Shown one piece after another: positions 9,598 through 16,453 of a stretch of DNA of 26,491 bases. This DNA is from Nitrospirota bacterium (lineage in GTDB: Bacteria > Nitrospirota > Thermodesulfovibrionia > Thermodesulfovibrionales > Magnetobacteriaceae), in the NCBI GenBank assembly GCA_015233265.1, contig JADFXZ010000011.1, positions 1-26,491 on the forward strand, in the 5' to 3' direction. The notes under the pieces are model-generated. The model did not search any database. It was not told the origin of the DNA and saw nothing but the letters and a program-made list of their open reading frames with translations. Position 1 is the first letter of the stretch. Every line of letters starts with the position of its first letter. The translations under genes were made by a program, and so were the position numbers.

Positions 9598-10401
9598 CTA
9601 CGAGGAACTAGTCTTGGCCAGTTTAATGTTAATAGCCTGATATGGTTTTGCAGCATTTGGCTTGGCCTTGCCAATTCTGAATTCTACATCAACGACATCA
9701 GTGTCATCCTTTGAATAACTATCGTATTTATATTCGATGAGTTGCTCCAGCTTTTCGGCAAGGATTTCATCTTCTACGTTGGAAATGTGAAAATACACGT
9801 TTTCCTTAATCGCATCCGCTATTAAAAATCCCCAGCGATGCTGAAATATCTTCACCCTTCCGTTGAATATTTTTCCGCTTTCGTATGCCTCGTCCTGCGT
9901 TAAGCGCCCTGCATAACCTGAAAGCTCCTCAGCCTTTGCCGAGGCAGGCTTGCCGTTGAACTGAGAGCGGGAAGGCTCGGTAACGCTAAAAAAGGCATAT
10001 TCATCAGGCGATGAGATCCTCAGGCCAACGATTGATACGTCCTTGTACTCCTTTTGAAAGGCGAAAGCGACGAGCGCGTTTTTGAGAAATTCGTAGCCAA
10101 AACTGTTAATATTAGAAAGTGTTAATTTCTTAAACTCGGCATAGATACTCTTTTTGATTCCATTCCTGTTCATTTTCTGGACAAAACCCGCAATCTCGTC
10201 AAGACGCCGTGATTCGTTGCTGTCATCCACGTAAGAAGTGATCTGAAGAGCAATCGGAAACGCCCCGCTAAACGACGTAATCGGGATAAACCTGTGTACA
10301 AGTGCATCAATCCCAAGCTGGTCAAGGTCCTGTGAGCGTTCAATAACCCAGTCCTTACCCAACAATTCGATGATTCTGTTTTCTAAATCAAAACCCTTCA
10401 C
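9598..10401 (-). CDS. Nuclease-like N-terminus fused to a cold-shock-like domain; function unknown
   Basis: I do not recognise the whole 267 aa protein. GTG at 10401 is chosen because AAAGGAGG lies 7 nt upstream. The N-terminus has the outline of a PD-(D/E)xK fold: an acidic helix (Glu7), then GID (Asp32), then a strand PIALQIT (49-55). The usual catalytic Lys of the Q-x-K/E-x-K motif is Thr55, so activity is doubtful. Residues about 179-262 look like a divergent cold-shock domain: GRVKIFQHRWGFLI resembles RNP-1 and VYFHISNV resembles RNP-2, ending in a basic beta segment. A canonical cold-shock gene lies directly upstream. It is likely a nucleic-acid-binding protein; nuclease function is only a hypothesis. 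Confidence 0.7.
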   Translation of the reverse strand: MKGFDLENRIIELLGKDWVIERSQDLDQLGIDALVHRFIPITSFSGAFPIALQITSYVDDSNESRRLDEIAGFVQKMNRNGIKKSIYAEFKKLTLSNINSFGYEFLKNALVAFAFQKEYKDVSIVGLRISSPDEYAFFSVTEPSRSQFNGKPASAKAEELSGYAGRLTQDEAYESGKIFNGRVKIFQHRWGFLIADAIKENVYFHISNVEDEILAEKLEQLIEYKYDSYSKDDTDVVDVEFRIGKAKPNAAKPYQAINIKLAKTSSS

Positions 10402-10467
10402 TGCTATACCTCCTTTTTATTATCTTAAAGGAGGCCCCGGCGTTTTCAAAGATCATTCAGTCTCTAT

Positions 10468-10497
10468 ATTGTACAACACATGCGGACGTTATTGCAA
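10468..10497 (-). promoter_or_regulatory. Sigma70-type promoter for the nuclease-like/CSD gene
   Basis: Reading on the minus strand, TTGCAA (10497-10492) is separated by 18 nt from TACAAT (10473-10468). It lies between the cold-shock gene and the GTG at 10401, leaving a leader of about 60 nt with a good ribosome site. Confidence 0.6.
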
Positions 10498-10542
10498 CAA
10501 AGACATCAGGCGCGTTTGAACTAAAGCATGTGTGGCAAGCGG

Positions 10543-10749
10543 CTAGTCGGCCTTTTGGACGTTTGCCGCCTTTGGCCCTTTATCTTCTTCAACTACGTCG
10601 AAAGTCACACTCTGGCCTTCTTTCAGAGACTTATACCCTGACCCCTGTATGGCCGAGTAGTGGACAAAGATGTCTTTTCCGTCTTCTTTCTGGATAAAAC
10701 CATAACCTTTTGTCTCATTGAACCACTTTACCTTTCCTTTGAATGACAC
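10543..10749 (-). CDS. Cold-shock protein, CspA family
   Basis: A 68 aa single cold-shock domain that binds single-stranded RNA or DNA, probably acting as an RNA chaperone. RNP-1 is KGYGFIQ and RNP-2 is IFVHYSAI; length and the GPKAANV ending are canonical. The start is GTG, preceded by AAGGAGG at 7 nt. It begins 14 nt after the panD stop, so it is probably co-transcribed with panD. No long cold-shock-type 5' leader is visible. Confidence 0.96.
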   Translation of the reverse strand: MSFKGKVKWFNETKGYGFIQKEDGKDIFVHYSAIQGSGYKSLKEGQSVTFDVVEEDKGPKAANVQKAD

Positions 10750-10763
10750 TTTATGGCCTCCTT

Positions 10764-11123
10764 CTAAACCGGTTTGTTATTGTCCGCGAGGATAACGATT
10801 GTAGGCTTATAGTTCTTTAACGCCTGTTCGTTTCCATCTTCCGCAACATAGGCGAAAGCGAATATAATGATCTTATCGCCTGGCACCCCTTTTCTTGCCG
10901 CCGCGCCGTTTAGGCATATATGGCCTGAGCCTCTTTCTCCTGGAATGACATATGTGTCGAAGCGTTCCCCGTTGTTGACATTGCTTATCATGATTTTCTC
11001 AAATGGATACAGCCCGGCCAGATCCATTAAGTCCTCGTCTACCGTTAACGACCCGGAGTACGAGAGGTTGGCCTCTGTGACAGTGGCCTTATGTATTTTG
11101 GATTTCAACATACATCTAAACAT
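10764..11123 (-). CDS. panD: Aspartate 1-decarboxylase precursor
   Basis: Makes beta-alanine from L-aspartate for pantothenate and coenzyme A synthesis, using a pyruvoyl group formed by self-cleavage. The cleavage site Gly24-Ser25 sits in the conserved context [16 protein letters not shown]; Tyr58 ([14 protein letters not shown]) and the NGAAAR turn are present. The 119 aa length is normal. The ATG at 11123 lies only 5 nt downstream of a consensus -10 box and has no Shine-Dalgarno sequence, which suggests a leaderless message. Confidence 0.95.
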   Translation of the reverse strand: MFRCMLKSKIHKATVTEANLSYSGSLTVDEDLMDLAGLYPFEKIMISNVNNGERFDTYVIPGERGSGHICLNGAAARKGVPGDKIIIFAFAYVAEDGNEQALKNYKPTIVILADNNKPV

Positions 11124-11128
11124 ACTTT

Positions 11129-11157
11129 ATTATAACAGATTTTAATCAATAATGCAA
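11129..11157 (-). promoter_or_regulatory. Promoter of panD-csp, predicting a leaderless transcript
   Basis: On the minus strand TTGCAT (11157-11152), 17 nt spacer, TATAAT (11134-11129). Transcription would begin about 6-7 nt after the -10 box, at or within 1-2 nt of the panD ATG (11123). Confidence 0.7.
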
Positions 11158-11182
11158 AGTGACTATATTGGAAATAAATGGC

Positions 11183-11221
11183 AAAAAAAAGAGGCGCAGG
11201 TTCTGGGTGCCCACGCCTCTT
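11183..11221 (-). terminator. Rho-independent terminator of the secreted-protein gene
   Basis: On the minus strand an 8-bp GC-rich stem (AAGAGGCG with CGCCTCTT) encloses a 17-nt loop that can form a small inner TGGG/CCCA stem. A run of T follows (11190-11183). It lies 17 nt after the stop at 11238 and insulates this gene from the panD promoter. Confidence 0.88.
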
Positions 11222-11237
11222 GTCCGGTTAATATAAG

Positions 11238-11777
11238 TTAGTATGATATTGTGTTTGTGCCGTCGTTGCACACGGAATTGGCAAAGCGCTTGCCAGAGGA
11301 CCCATCGCCGGTGTTGGACTGCATACAAGCTATCGAGATTGTCTTACAGGTTGCAGTCGATGACGTAAAGGACAGAATGCCCGCGTAGCCGTTGACGCCG
11401 CCGTTAGGAATCTCATCTGAGAAACTAACTACTTGTGCGCCCGCGCCGTTGTATATCGCGTTCTGTCTGAAAACGAAAAAGCGCATAGTGCCTGACTTAG
11501 GCGTAAATGAAGCGGGTATGGAGTGGGCTGCCTGAGTAGGTCCACCTTTTTCAGTTGCCATTACCTGGAATGACCCTGTGGTATCGCTTGTGGTGTTATC
11601 GGTCGACGTGCCGGGGTTTAAATTCGAAACCATACAGTACGTGGTCAGGCCACTGCTTGAGTGCAGGTAAGGCAACGTGAAACTGGCCGTGCCTGCCCAA
11701 ACTAACCCGGATAAAACTAACACTGTGACCAGCGTCAACGACGCCAGCGCCCTCTTCATGGTTTTACTCTTTGACAT
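11238..11777 (-). CDS. Secreted protein of unknown function
   Basis: A 179 aa protein with a clear Sec signal peptide: basic n-region (SKSKTMKRA), hydrophobic core, probable cleavage after VWA near residue 28. The mature part is rich in Ser, Thr, Gly and Asn, predicted beta-rich, with four Cys that could form disulfides. I do not recognise a family. The start has GGGAGG 5 nt upstream. It is a single-gene unit with its own strong promoter, a leader of about 115 nt and a strong terminator, which suggests abundant, independently controlled expression in the periplasm or outside the cell. Confidence 0.8.
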   Translation of the reverse strand: MSKSKTMKRALASLTLVTVLVLSGLVWAGTASFTLPYLHSSSGLTTYCMVSNLNPGTSTDNTTSDTTGSFQVMATEKGGPTQAAHSIPASFTPKSGTMRFFVFRQNAIYNGAGAQVVSFSDEIPNGGVNGYAGILSFTSSTATCKTISIACMQSNTGDGSSGKRFANSVCNDGTNTISY

Positions 11778-11893
11778 AGCTGCCTCCCTTTAAGGCTTCA
11801 ATTGCAAATCTGACTGCCACTACGGGCAATCATGAGGGGTCTTAGGAACAAACCTTGATTCACTTGCCTTGCCAACCACTCACCCCTACATCT
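11778..11893 (-). other. Structured 5' leader of the secreted-protein gene
   Basis: Between the predicted start of transcription and the ATG lie complementary segments: AGGGGT (11887-11882) with ACCCCT (11840-11835), an 8-bp hairpin TGATTGCC/GGCAGTCA (11832-11811, one wobble pair), and GCCT/AGGC flanking the Shine-Dalgarno sequence. It matches no riboswitch class that I recognise. Confidence 0.4.
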
Positions 11894-11899
11894 AACAAA

Positions 11900-11928
11900 A
11901 TCATATCATATTTAAAATTGTTTGTCAA
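11900..11928 (-). promoter_or_regulatory. Strong sigma70-type promoter of the secreted-protein gene
   Basis: On the minus strand TTGACA (11928-11923), 17 nt spacer, TATGAT (11905-11900), in an AT-rich stretch just past the stop of the DgkA-PAP2 gene. Confidence 0.75.
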
Positions 11929-11948
11929 TAGCAATATGTATAATTATT

Positions 11949-12650
11949 TTACTTTAAGATGATAGACAGTAAATATGTGGCAACAGCCCCAAGCAAGGCG
12001 CCTGCTATGACCTCCCAAATAGTGTGAGTCCTTGTTTCAAGGCGGCTTTTCGCTAAAGCAAGGGCGCCAATAAACGACAGTACACTGACAATGAGATTAT
12101 GTGTAATAATGGTTATTGAAACCCATGCGGAAAAAGACAGCGCCGCGTGCCCGCTAGGAAAGCCGCCTCTTAGCGGGTGTCCTTTTTTTGAGGACAATGA
12201 CTTGAGCAGTACCACTAAGATTAGGACGATTATCACGGAGAGGACGGCAATTTCGTTGCTCCCGTGGGGAGTTATCGAAAGTCCCCGTCTAAAGAATCTA
12301 ATAAGATATGGAAATAAAATGATATATCCAGCAATGGCTGACCCAACCGCGGATATAAGCACGGCACCTGCGGCAACATCTTTAGCGATTCTGGCCTGTT
12401 CGTTGATATGTGGACAGATAAGGTCAACTACGGTCTCTATGGCGGTATTGAGGAGTTCAGCGGTTATTACAAAAATCGTGAGGATAGAGATTATAAGGAA
12501 TTCAAGGGTAGTTACACCGACTGCGTAGCTGAAGATCAGGACAAGGGCGGCGGCATAGAGGTGATAGCGGACGTGGCGTTCGTGTTTTGCCGCGGTTAAA
12601 ATGCCTTCGATGGCATTGTTTGTGCTGTCAATCCATTTTTTTAAGGGCAT
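11949..12650 (-). CDS. DgkA-type lipid kinase fused to PAP2 phosphatase
   Basis: A 233 aa membrane protein with two halves of opposite chemistry. Residues 1-115 are a prokaryotic diacylglycerol/undecaprenol kinase with the signature ELLNTAIETVVDL and a following KDVAAGAVL. Residues about 130-233 are a PAP2 lipid phosphatase with motif C1 KKGHPLRGG, C2 PSGH and C3 SRLETRTHTIWEV. In C3 the usual Asp after the catalytic His is Glu. It likely phosphorylates and dephosphorylates undecaprenol-type carriers at the inner membrane. The ATG overlaps ybeY by 23 nt, so it is the last gene of the operon. Confidence 0.9.
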   Translation of the reverse strand: MPLKKWIDSTNNAIEGILTAAKHERHVRYHLYAAALVLIFSYAVGVTTLEFLIISILTIFVITAELLNTAIETVVDLICPHINEQARIAKDVAAGAVLISAVGSAIAGYIILFPYLIRFFRRGLSITPHGSNEIAVLSVIIVLILVVLLKSLSSKKGHPLRGGFPSGHAALSFSAWVSITIITHNLIVSVLSFIGALALAKSRLETRTHTIWEVIAGALLGAVATYLLSIILK

Positions 12651-13116
12651 TGAGGAGTTGAGCTTCTTTCTTTCTCATCATGCGGTCAGCTCTTTCATCT
12701 ATCTCATGGTTAAACCCAAGAAGGTGCAAGAGGGCGTGAACAAGTAGAATCCTTGCGTGTTTTTCGACCTCGGCCACTGCTGTGGCGGGGCTGAGCTGTG
12801 AATCGAGTTCCGAGTATATCCAGTCGGTATTGATTATAATGTCGCCAAGAAGGAATTGCCCTTCTTTTGGGAATTCGCTCATAGAGTTATACATGGGGAA
12901 GGACAGGACATCTGTGGTCTTGTCCACACCGCGGTGGTCTTTGTTGAGGGTGTGCATCTTCTTGTCGTCGACAAGCAGGATGCTCAGTTCAGCCCTTCGA
13001 AGCGGTAGTCCCGCCCTTTGTAAACTTAATAACATTAGGGCTAAGTCCGCCTGGGACTTGATCCAGCGCAGGCTTATCTTTTTCTTTTTGTTGAGATTCT
13101 CTATCGATGTTTTTAT
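12628..13116 (-). CDS. ybeY: Endoribonuclease YbeY, apparently starting at AUA
   Basis: A zinc-dependent endoribonuclease for 16S rRNA 3'-end maturation and ribosome quality control. The metal motif HALLHLLGFNH (HxxxHxxGxxH) and the family block KTTDVLSFPM are clear. The first ATG (13035) would give only 135 aa and lose the N-terminal strand and helix of the family. The frame stays open upstream and encodes KTSIENLNKKKKIS, which aligns with the usual YbeY beginning (M-x-V-x-I-x-N). This begins at ATA 13116-13114, 6 nt after AAGGAG (13128-13123), giving 162 aa, a normal length. No ATG, GTG or TTG lies in frame between. The proposed start overlaps the PgpH-like gene by 128 nt. Confidence 0.9.
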   Translation of the reverse strand: MKTSIENLNKKKKISLRWIKSQADLALMLLSLQRAGLPLRRAELSILLVDDKKMHTLNKDHRGVDKTTDVLSFPMYNSMSEFPKEGQFLLGDIIINTDWIYSELDSQLSPATAVAEVEKHARILLVHALLHLLGFNHEIDERADRMMRKKEAQLLNALKKMD

Positions 13117-14572
13117 ATTGGTCTCCTTGTCTGGCGTCAGCCTTGTTAAAATCGAAGCCCGGATATTCGATTCTCTTGTGCAGGATTCCGATTAAAATAA
13201 ATATAAAGCGTTCTTTAATCTTTTGTATATCTTTCAGGGTTAAATCACACTCTGCCAACTGGCCGTCAATCAAAACGTTATTAATTATCTTTTCGACAAG
13301 TCCGGAAACACGCGCCGGTGAAGAGTCTTTGAGAACACGTGAGGCTGCCTCAACGGCGTCGGCTATCATGACAATGGCGGCTATTCTGTGTTGGGGTTTT
13401 GGGCCTGGATACCTGTAGTCTTCTTCTTTTGGCGGGTCTGACTGCTCTTGCTTTGCCTTTTGATAGAAGTAATTAATAATGTGCGTGCCGTGGTGTTGCG
13501 TTATGATGTCTTTGACCTGTTCAGGCAGTTTATATTCGTCTGCCAGTTCAAGGCCTTCCTTGACATGAGAAATCAGAATCATACTGCTCATGTGAGGGGT
13601 CAGTTTTTCGTGTTTGCTGATTGACCCTGACTGGTTTTCTACGAAATACTCCGGCATCTTAATCTTGCCAATGTCGTGGTAATAGGCCGAGACCCTTGCA
13701 AGCAATGGGTTAACACCAATGTCTTCAGCTGCGGCCTCTACCAGATTTCCTACTATCACGCTGTGATGGTAGGTACCAGGGGCGCTTATCATCAGGTTTT
13801 TCATCAACGGCTGGTTTAAATCCAGAAGCTCAAGCAGGGTGATGTCTGTAGTTACCTTAAATAATGACTCCAGTATTGGCAGCACAATAAAGGTAAAGGC
13901 CGATATGGAGATTCCACTAGTGAGGGCAAAGATTAACGATGGAATGAAGATTCCCAGTGTGCGGTTCGAGCTGAAGGTGGAAAACACCAGTACTGATATC
14001 ATGTTGGCTATGCTGACGTATAATCCCCCTCTGAGAATGTCTGAGCGCCTCTTGCATCTGATAACGGAAAACGCGGCGATTATGCTGCCCGCAAATACAT
14101 AAAACGTGTAGTAGGCGTCGTTTTGCCATATTCCGCTTAGTATACTGATGATGAAAGAAAAGATTATTGCCGTGTGTGAGTCAAAAAGGAGCATTACGAG
14201 CATTGCCCCTGCCTGCACTGGCAGACCGTAGATTATTGTTTTTTGTTCGTGCAACCCAAGCCCTCTGGTGAAGTTTACAAATATATATTCTATGAGGCGG
14301 CCAAAGACTAAAGTGCAGAAAAACATCAGCCCAAGGAGTATTATCATCTTCTGCAGCTTTATATAGGTTGGTTTATATCTGAATATATCCATAAACATGA
14401 TTGAGATGGCAATCATGCTGATTGAGAAAATCCCGATAAAATTAGCCACATCCAAAGACCTTACAATTGTCACTGAGATGAGCAGGGAACATACCAATAC
14501 AAAATAAAACATCTTAGGGTCGATTTTGTTATTGAAGAACTTAACTGGCTTAACGCTTTTCGTGTTTTTCAT
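12989..14572 (-). CDS. 7TM-HD phosphodiesterase, PgpH-like (probable c-di-AMP hydrolase)
   Basis: A polytopic membrane protein with a cytoplasmic HD phosphohydrolase domain, related to PgpH, which degrades cyclic di-AMP. About seven membrane segments span residues 20-240. The HD domain follows with TYHHSVIVGNL, YYHDIGKI, TPHMSS, QHHGTH and a later IADAVEAASR. I prefer ATG at 14572 (527 aa), overlapping the phoH stop by 23 nt; an upstream ATG at 14614 would give 541 aa. The large extracytoplasmic 7TMR-HDED domain of typical PgpH is missing, as TM1 is followed directly by TM2. The last 40-50 residues after RIEYPGFDF are charged and low complexity, and overlap the 5' end of ybeY. Confidence 0.9.
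   Translation of the reverse strand: MKNTKSVKPVKFFNNKIDPKMFYFVLVCSLLISVTIVRSLDVANFIGIFSISMIAISIMFMDIFRYKPTYIKLQKMIILLGLMFFCTLVFGRLIEYIFVNFTRGLGLHEQKTIIYGLPVQAGAMLVMLLFDSHTAIIFSFIISILSGIWQNDAYYTFYVFAGSIIAAFSVIRCKRRSDILRGGLYVSIANMISVLVFSTFSSNRTLGIFIPSLIFALTSGISISAFTFIVLPILESLFKVTTDITLLELLDLNQPLMKNLMISAPGTYHHSVIVGNLVEAAAEDIGVNPLLARVSAYYHDIGKIKMPEYFVENQSGSISKHEKLTPHMSSMILISHVKEGLELADEYKLPEQVKDIITQHHGTHIINYFYQKAKQEQSDPPKEEDYRYPGPKPQHRIAAIVMIADAVEAASRVLKDSSPARVSGLVEKIINNVLIDGQLAECDLTLKDIQKIKERFIFILIGILHKRIEYPGFDFNKADARQGDQYKNIDRESQQKEKDKPALDQVPGGLSPNVIKFTKGGTTASKG
13114..13128 (-). promoter_or_regulatory. Ribosome binding site and AUA start of ybeY
   Basis: On the minus strand AAGGAG (13128-13123), 6 nt, ATA (13116-13114), then AAA ACA TCG in the YbeY frame. 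The site lies inside the PgpH-like coding region. It decides the start because no conventional start codon is in frame until 13035, which is too far downstream for the family N-terminus. Confidence 0.7.
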
Positions 14573-15497
14573 ACGCCTTGATAATCTCCTGTACCAGTTT
14601 ATGCCTGACAACATCTTTTTCCGAAAAATAGATCGTCTTAATCCCTTCGATGTCTTTTAAGATACGTTCTATTTCGACAAGGCCGGAGGTCTTGTCCGCA
14701 GGCAGGTCAATTTGTGTTATGTCGCCGGTGATGACCGTTTTAGAATCTATACCAAGCCGTGTAAGGTACATTTTCATCTGTTCGGCTGTGGTGTTTTGCG
14801 CCTCGTCCAAAATGACGAAGGCGTCTTTGAGCGTCCTGCCGCGCATATAGGCAAGGGGTGCTATCTCTAAGAGTCCTTTTTCGATAAGCAGCGACGCCTT
14901 GTCAGCGTCAATCATATCAAAGAGGGCGTCGTACATGGGTCTAAGGTAGGGATTTACCTTTTCGTAAATATCACCGGGCAGGAAGCCGAGCTTCTCGCCA
15001 GCCTCAACCGCCGGGCGGGCGAGGATTATACGGCTGACCTGTTTTTTCATATAGGCGTTTACGGCCATAGCCATGGCCAGATAGGTCTTGCCAGTGCCGG
15101 CAGGGCCGATGCCTATGACAATGTCGTGAGTCTTTATGGCCTCGAGGTATTTCCACTGGGTTTCGGTCTTTGGGGCGATGTACCTGGTCTTGGAAGGTAC
15201 GGGGATATAGTTGTCAAAGACATCCTTTAGCGCGGCGCTTTTTTCTGTAGTTTTAAGGCGGTTAATAGCGATATTAATGTCTTCTGCCCTCAACGTGTTA
15301 CCCTCTTTTTTAAACTCATAGATATCGAGAATTACCCTTTTAGCGATGTTAATCTTATCGTCCTGTCCGTCTATTATGACCTTATTGCCCCTGAGCCCGA
15401 TAGAAATCCCAAGTGAATCTTCTATTGCCTTGAGCGATTTAGCAAGCCCGGCATTCAGAAAATCCGTGTAGCCGCCTATCGGTAGTTCAAGCGTTAT
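14550..15497 (-). CDS. phoH: PhoH family ATPase (YbeZ-like), apparently starting at AUA
   Basis: A P-loop ATPase linked to RNA metabolism, commonly beside ybeY. From ATA 15497 the protein is 315 aa, the usual PhoH length. Residues 1-85 form the KH-like N-terminal domain (TLELPIGGY, LGISIGLRGNKVIIDG), then Walker A GPAGTGKT at 131-138, the RPAVEAGEKLGFLPGD block, Walker B VILDEAQN and ITGDITQIDLP. The first conventional start is TTG at 15293, which would delete the N-terminal domain (247 aa). No ATG, GTG or TTG lies in frame between 15293 and the upstream gene. AAAGGAG precedes the ATA by 8 nt, and the ATA overlaps the SPOR-gene stop as ATAA. ACG at 15500 is the only near alternative. Confidence 0.92.
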   Translation of the reverse strand: MTLELPIGGYTDFLNAGLAKSLKAIEDSLGISIGLRGNKVIIDGQDDKINIAKRVILDIYEFKKEGNTLRAEDINIAINRLKTTEKSAALKDVFDNYIPVPSKTRYIAPKTETQWKYLEAIKTHDIVIGIGPAGTGKTYLAMAMAVNAYMKKQVSRIILARPAVEAGEKLGFLPGDIYEKVNPYLRPMYDALFDMIDADKASLLIEKGLLEIAPLAYMRGRTLKDAFVILDEAQNTTAEQMKMYLTRLGIDSKTVITGDITQIDLPADKTSGLVEIERILKDIEGIKTIYFSEKDVVRHKLVQEIIKAYEKHEKR

Positions 15498-16453
15498 CGT
15501 TGGGTCTCCTTTATAAAACCCCTCATGCCTTTTTTGTTTAACGTGGTCATTGTTTGTGAGGCCTCGGCCTTTGAAAGATTGCCGCCAATTCTGACTTTAT
15601 AGAGCGTTACGCCGTCATCGACCTGATTTTTTACGATATTGGCGTCAAATCCTTTTGATTTGAGGTCTTCCTGCAGCTTCATGGCATCGCTGAAACCCCT
15701 GAACGCCCCTATTTGGATAAAATATTTTTCGCCTGAGCTTGCCGCTGGAATATCCTTAGGCGGCTTCTGATGTTTAGCAGTGGTCTTGGCTGTCTGGACA
15801 GTGCCTTCTGCTGCCTGGGAGGGCGGCGTCACAGGTGTTAAGACATCTTTGACAGGAGGATTTGGTTTAACCGGTGCAGGGGAGGGCGTAGGCACTGGCT
15901 GAGCTTTAGTTTCAATGAGATGTTTATTATTAGCTATCTTGGGGGTCTTAGCCTTAGGCTCAGCTGGGGCTGGGGTCTTGGGCAACAGCGCAGGCTCTGG
16001 TTTTGCATGCGCTGCCGGAGCAACTTGTCTAGGCTGTTCAGGCTTGGTCTGCTCAGCTTTTGAGTGATCAGGCTTAGGCTGCTCAGGTTTTAATGGTTCG
16101 GCTTTAGGAGGTTGCGCAACAGGGGCAGACGGCTGAGCGGGTTCGCTATGAGGCTCTGACTGGTTGATGATTTCATATGGTTTTTTTGCTGTCTGAGGTT
16201 CTTCCGGCGGTTTAACCGGGGCTATCTCTGGTGATTTCAGAGGCGGCGCCGGTGGGGGAGTCTTTGCCGCCTTTGCTTCGAAAAAGGCCGGCTCATCTTT
16301 TTTGGCCTGCAAGACAGACGTGGCTGATACCTTTTTACCCGCAAAAAACCCTAAAATAAAGCTGACAGACGAAAACAGTACAACTATAACAATCAACAAC
16401 CCCTTTCCCTCAATGAAGTTATAGCCAATTTTATCGAAAAACCTATTACTCAT
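15494..16453 (-). CDS. SPOR-domain membrane-anchored protein
   Basis: A bitopic inner-membrane protein of 319 aa, probably binding denuded peptidoglycan at the division site. There is a short cytoplasmic N-terminus, one membrane segment (about 18-40), a long Pro/Lys/Glu/Ala-rich periplasmic linker (about 55-235) with KPEQ-like repeats, and a C-terminal SPOR domain from about 240 (KYFIQIGAFRGFSDAMKLQE through VRIGG). The layout resembles FtsN or DedD. The start overlaps the queA stop as ATGA, so the two are coupled; the stop overlaps phoH. The exact division role is not shown by the sequence. Confidence 0.9.
   Translation of the reverse strand: MSNRFFDKIGYNFIEGKGLLIVIVVLFSSVSFILGFFAGKKVSATSVLQAKKDEPAFFEAKAAKTPPPAPPLKSPEIAPVKPPEEPQTAKKPYEIINQSEPHSEPAQPSAPVAQPPKAEPLKPEQPKPDHSKAEQTKPEQPRQVAPAAHAKPEPALLPKTPAPAEPKAKTPKIANNKHLIETKAQPVPTPSPAPVKPNPPVKDVLTPVTPPSQAAEGTVQTAKTTAKHQKPPKDIPAASSGEKYFIQIGAFRGFSDAMKLQEDLKSKGFDANIVKNQVDDGVTLYKVRIGGNLSKAEASQTMTTLNKKGMRGFIKETQR
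15495..15512 (-). promoter_or_regulatory. Ribosome binding site and AUA start of phoH
   Basis: On the minus strand AAAGGAG lies 8 nt before ATA (15497-15495). The last two bases of the ATA and the next base form the TAA stop of the SPOR gene (15496-15494), mirroring the usual ATGA translational coupling. Confidence 0.7.

Noticed and set aside
11778..11893. Known riboswitch (c-di-GMP, FMN, ydaO types) in the leader
   Set aside because: None of the conserved core motifs of these classes is present.
12091..12528. Open frame on the plus strand opposite the DgkA-PAP2 gene
   Set aside because: A shadow of conserved membrane-protein coding sequence with no independent support.
14550..15293. Start of phoH at TTG 15293
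   Set aside because: It removes the conserved N-terminal domain, which is encoded in frame just upstream, and has no better ribosome site.
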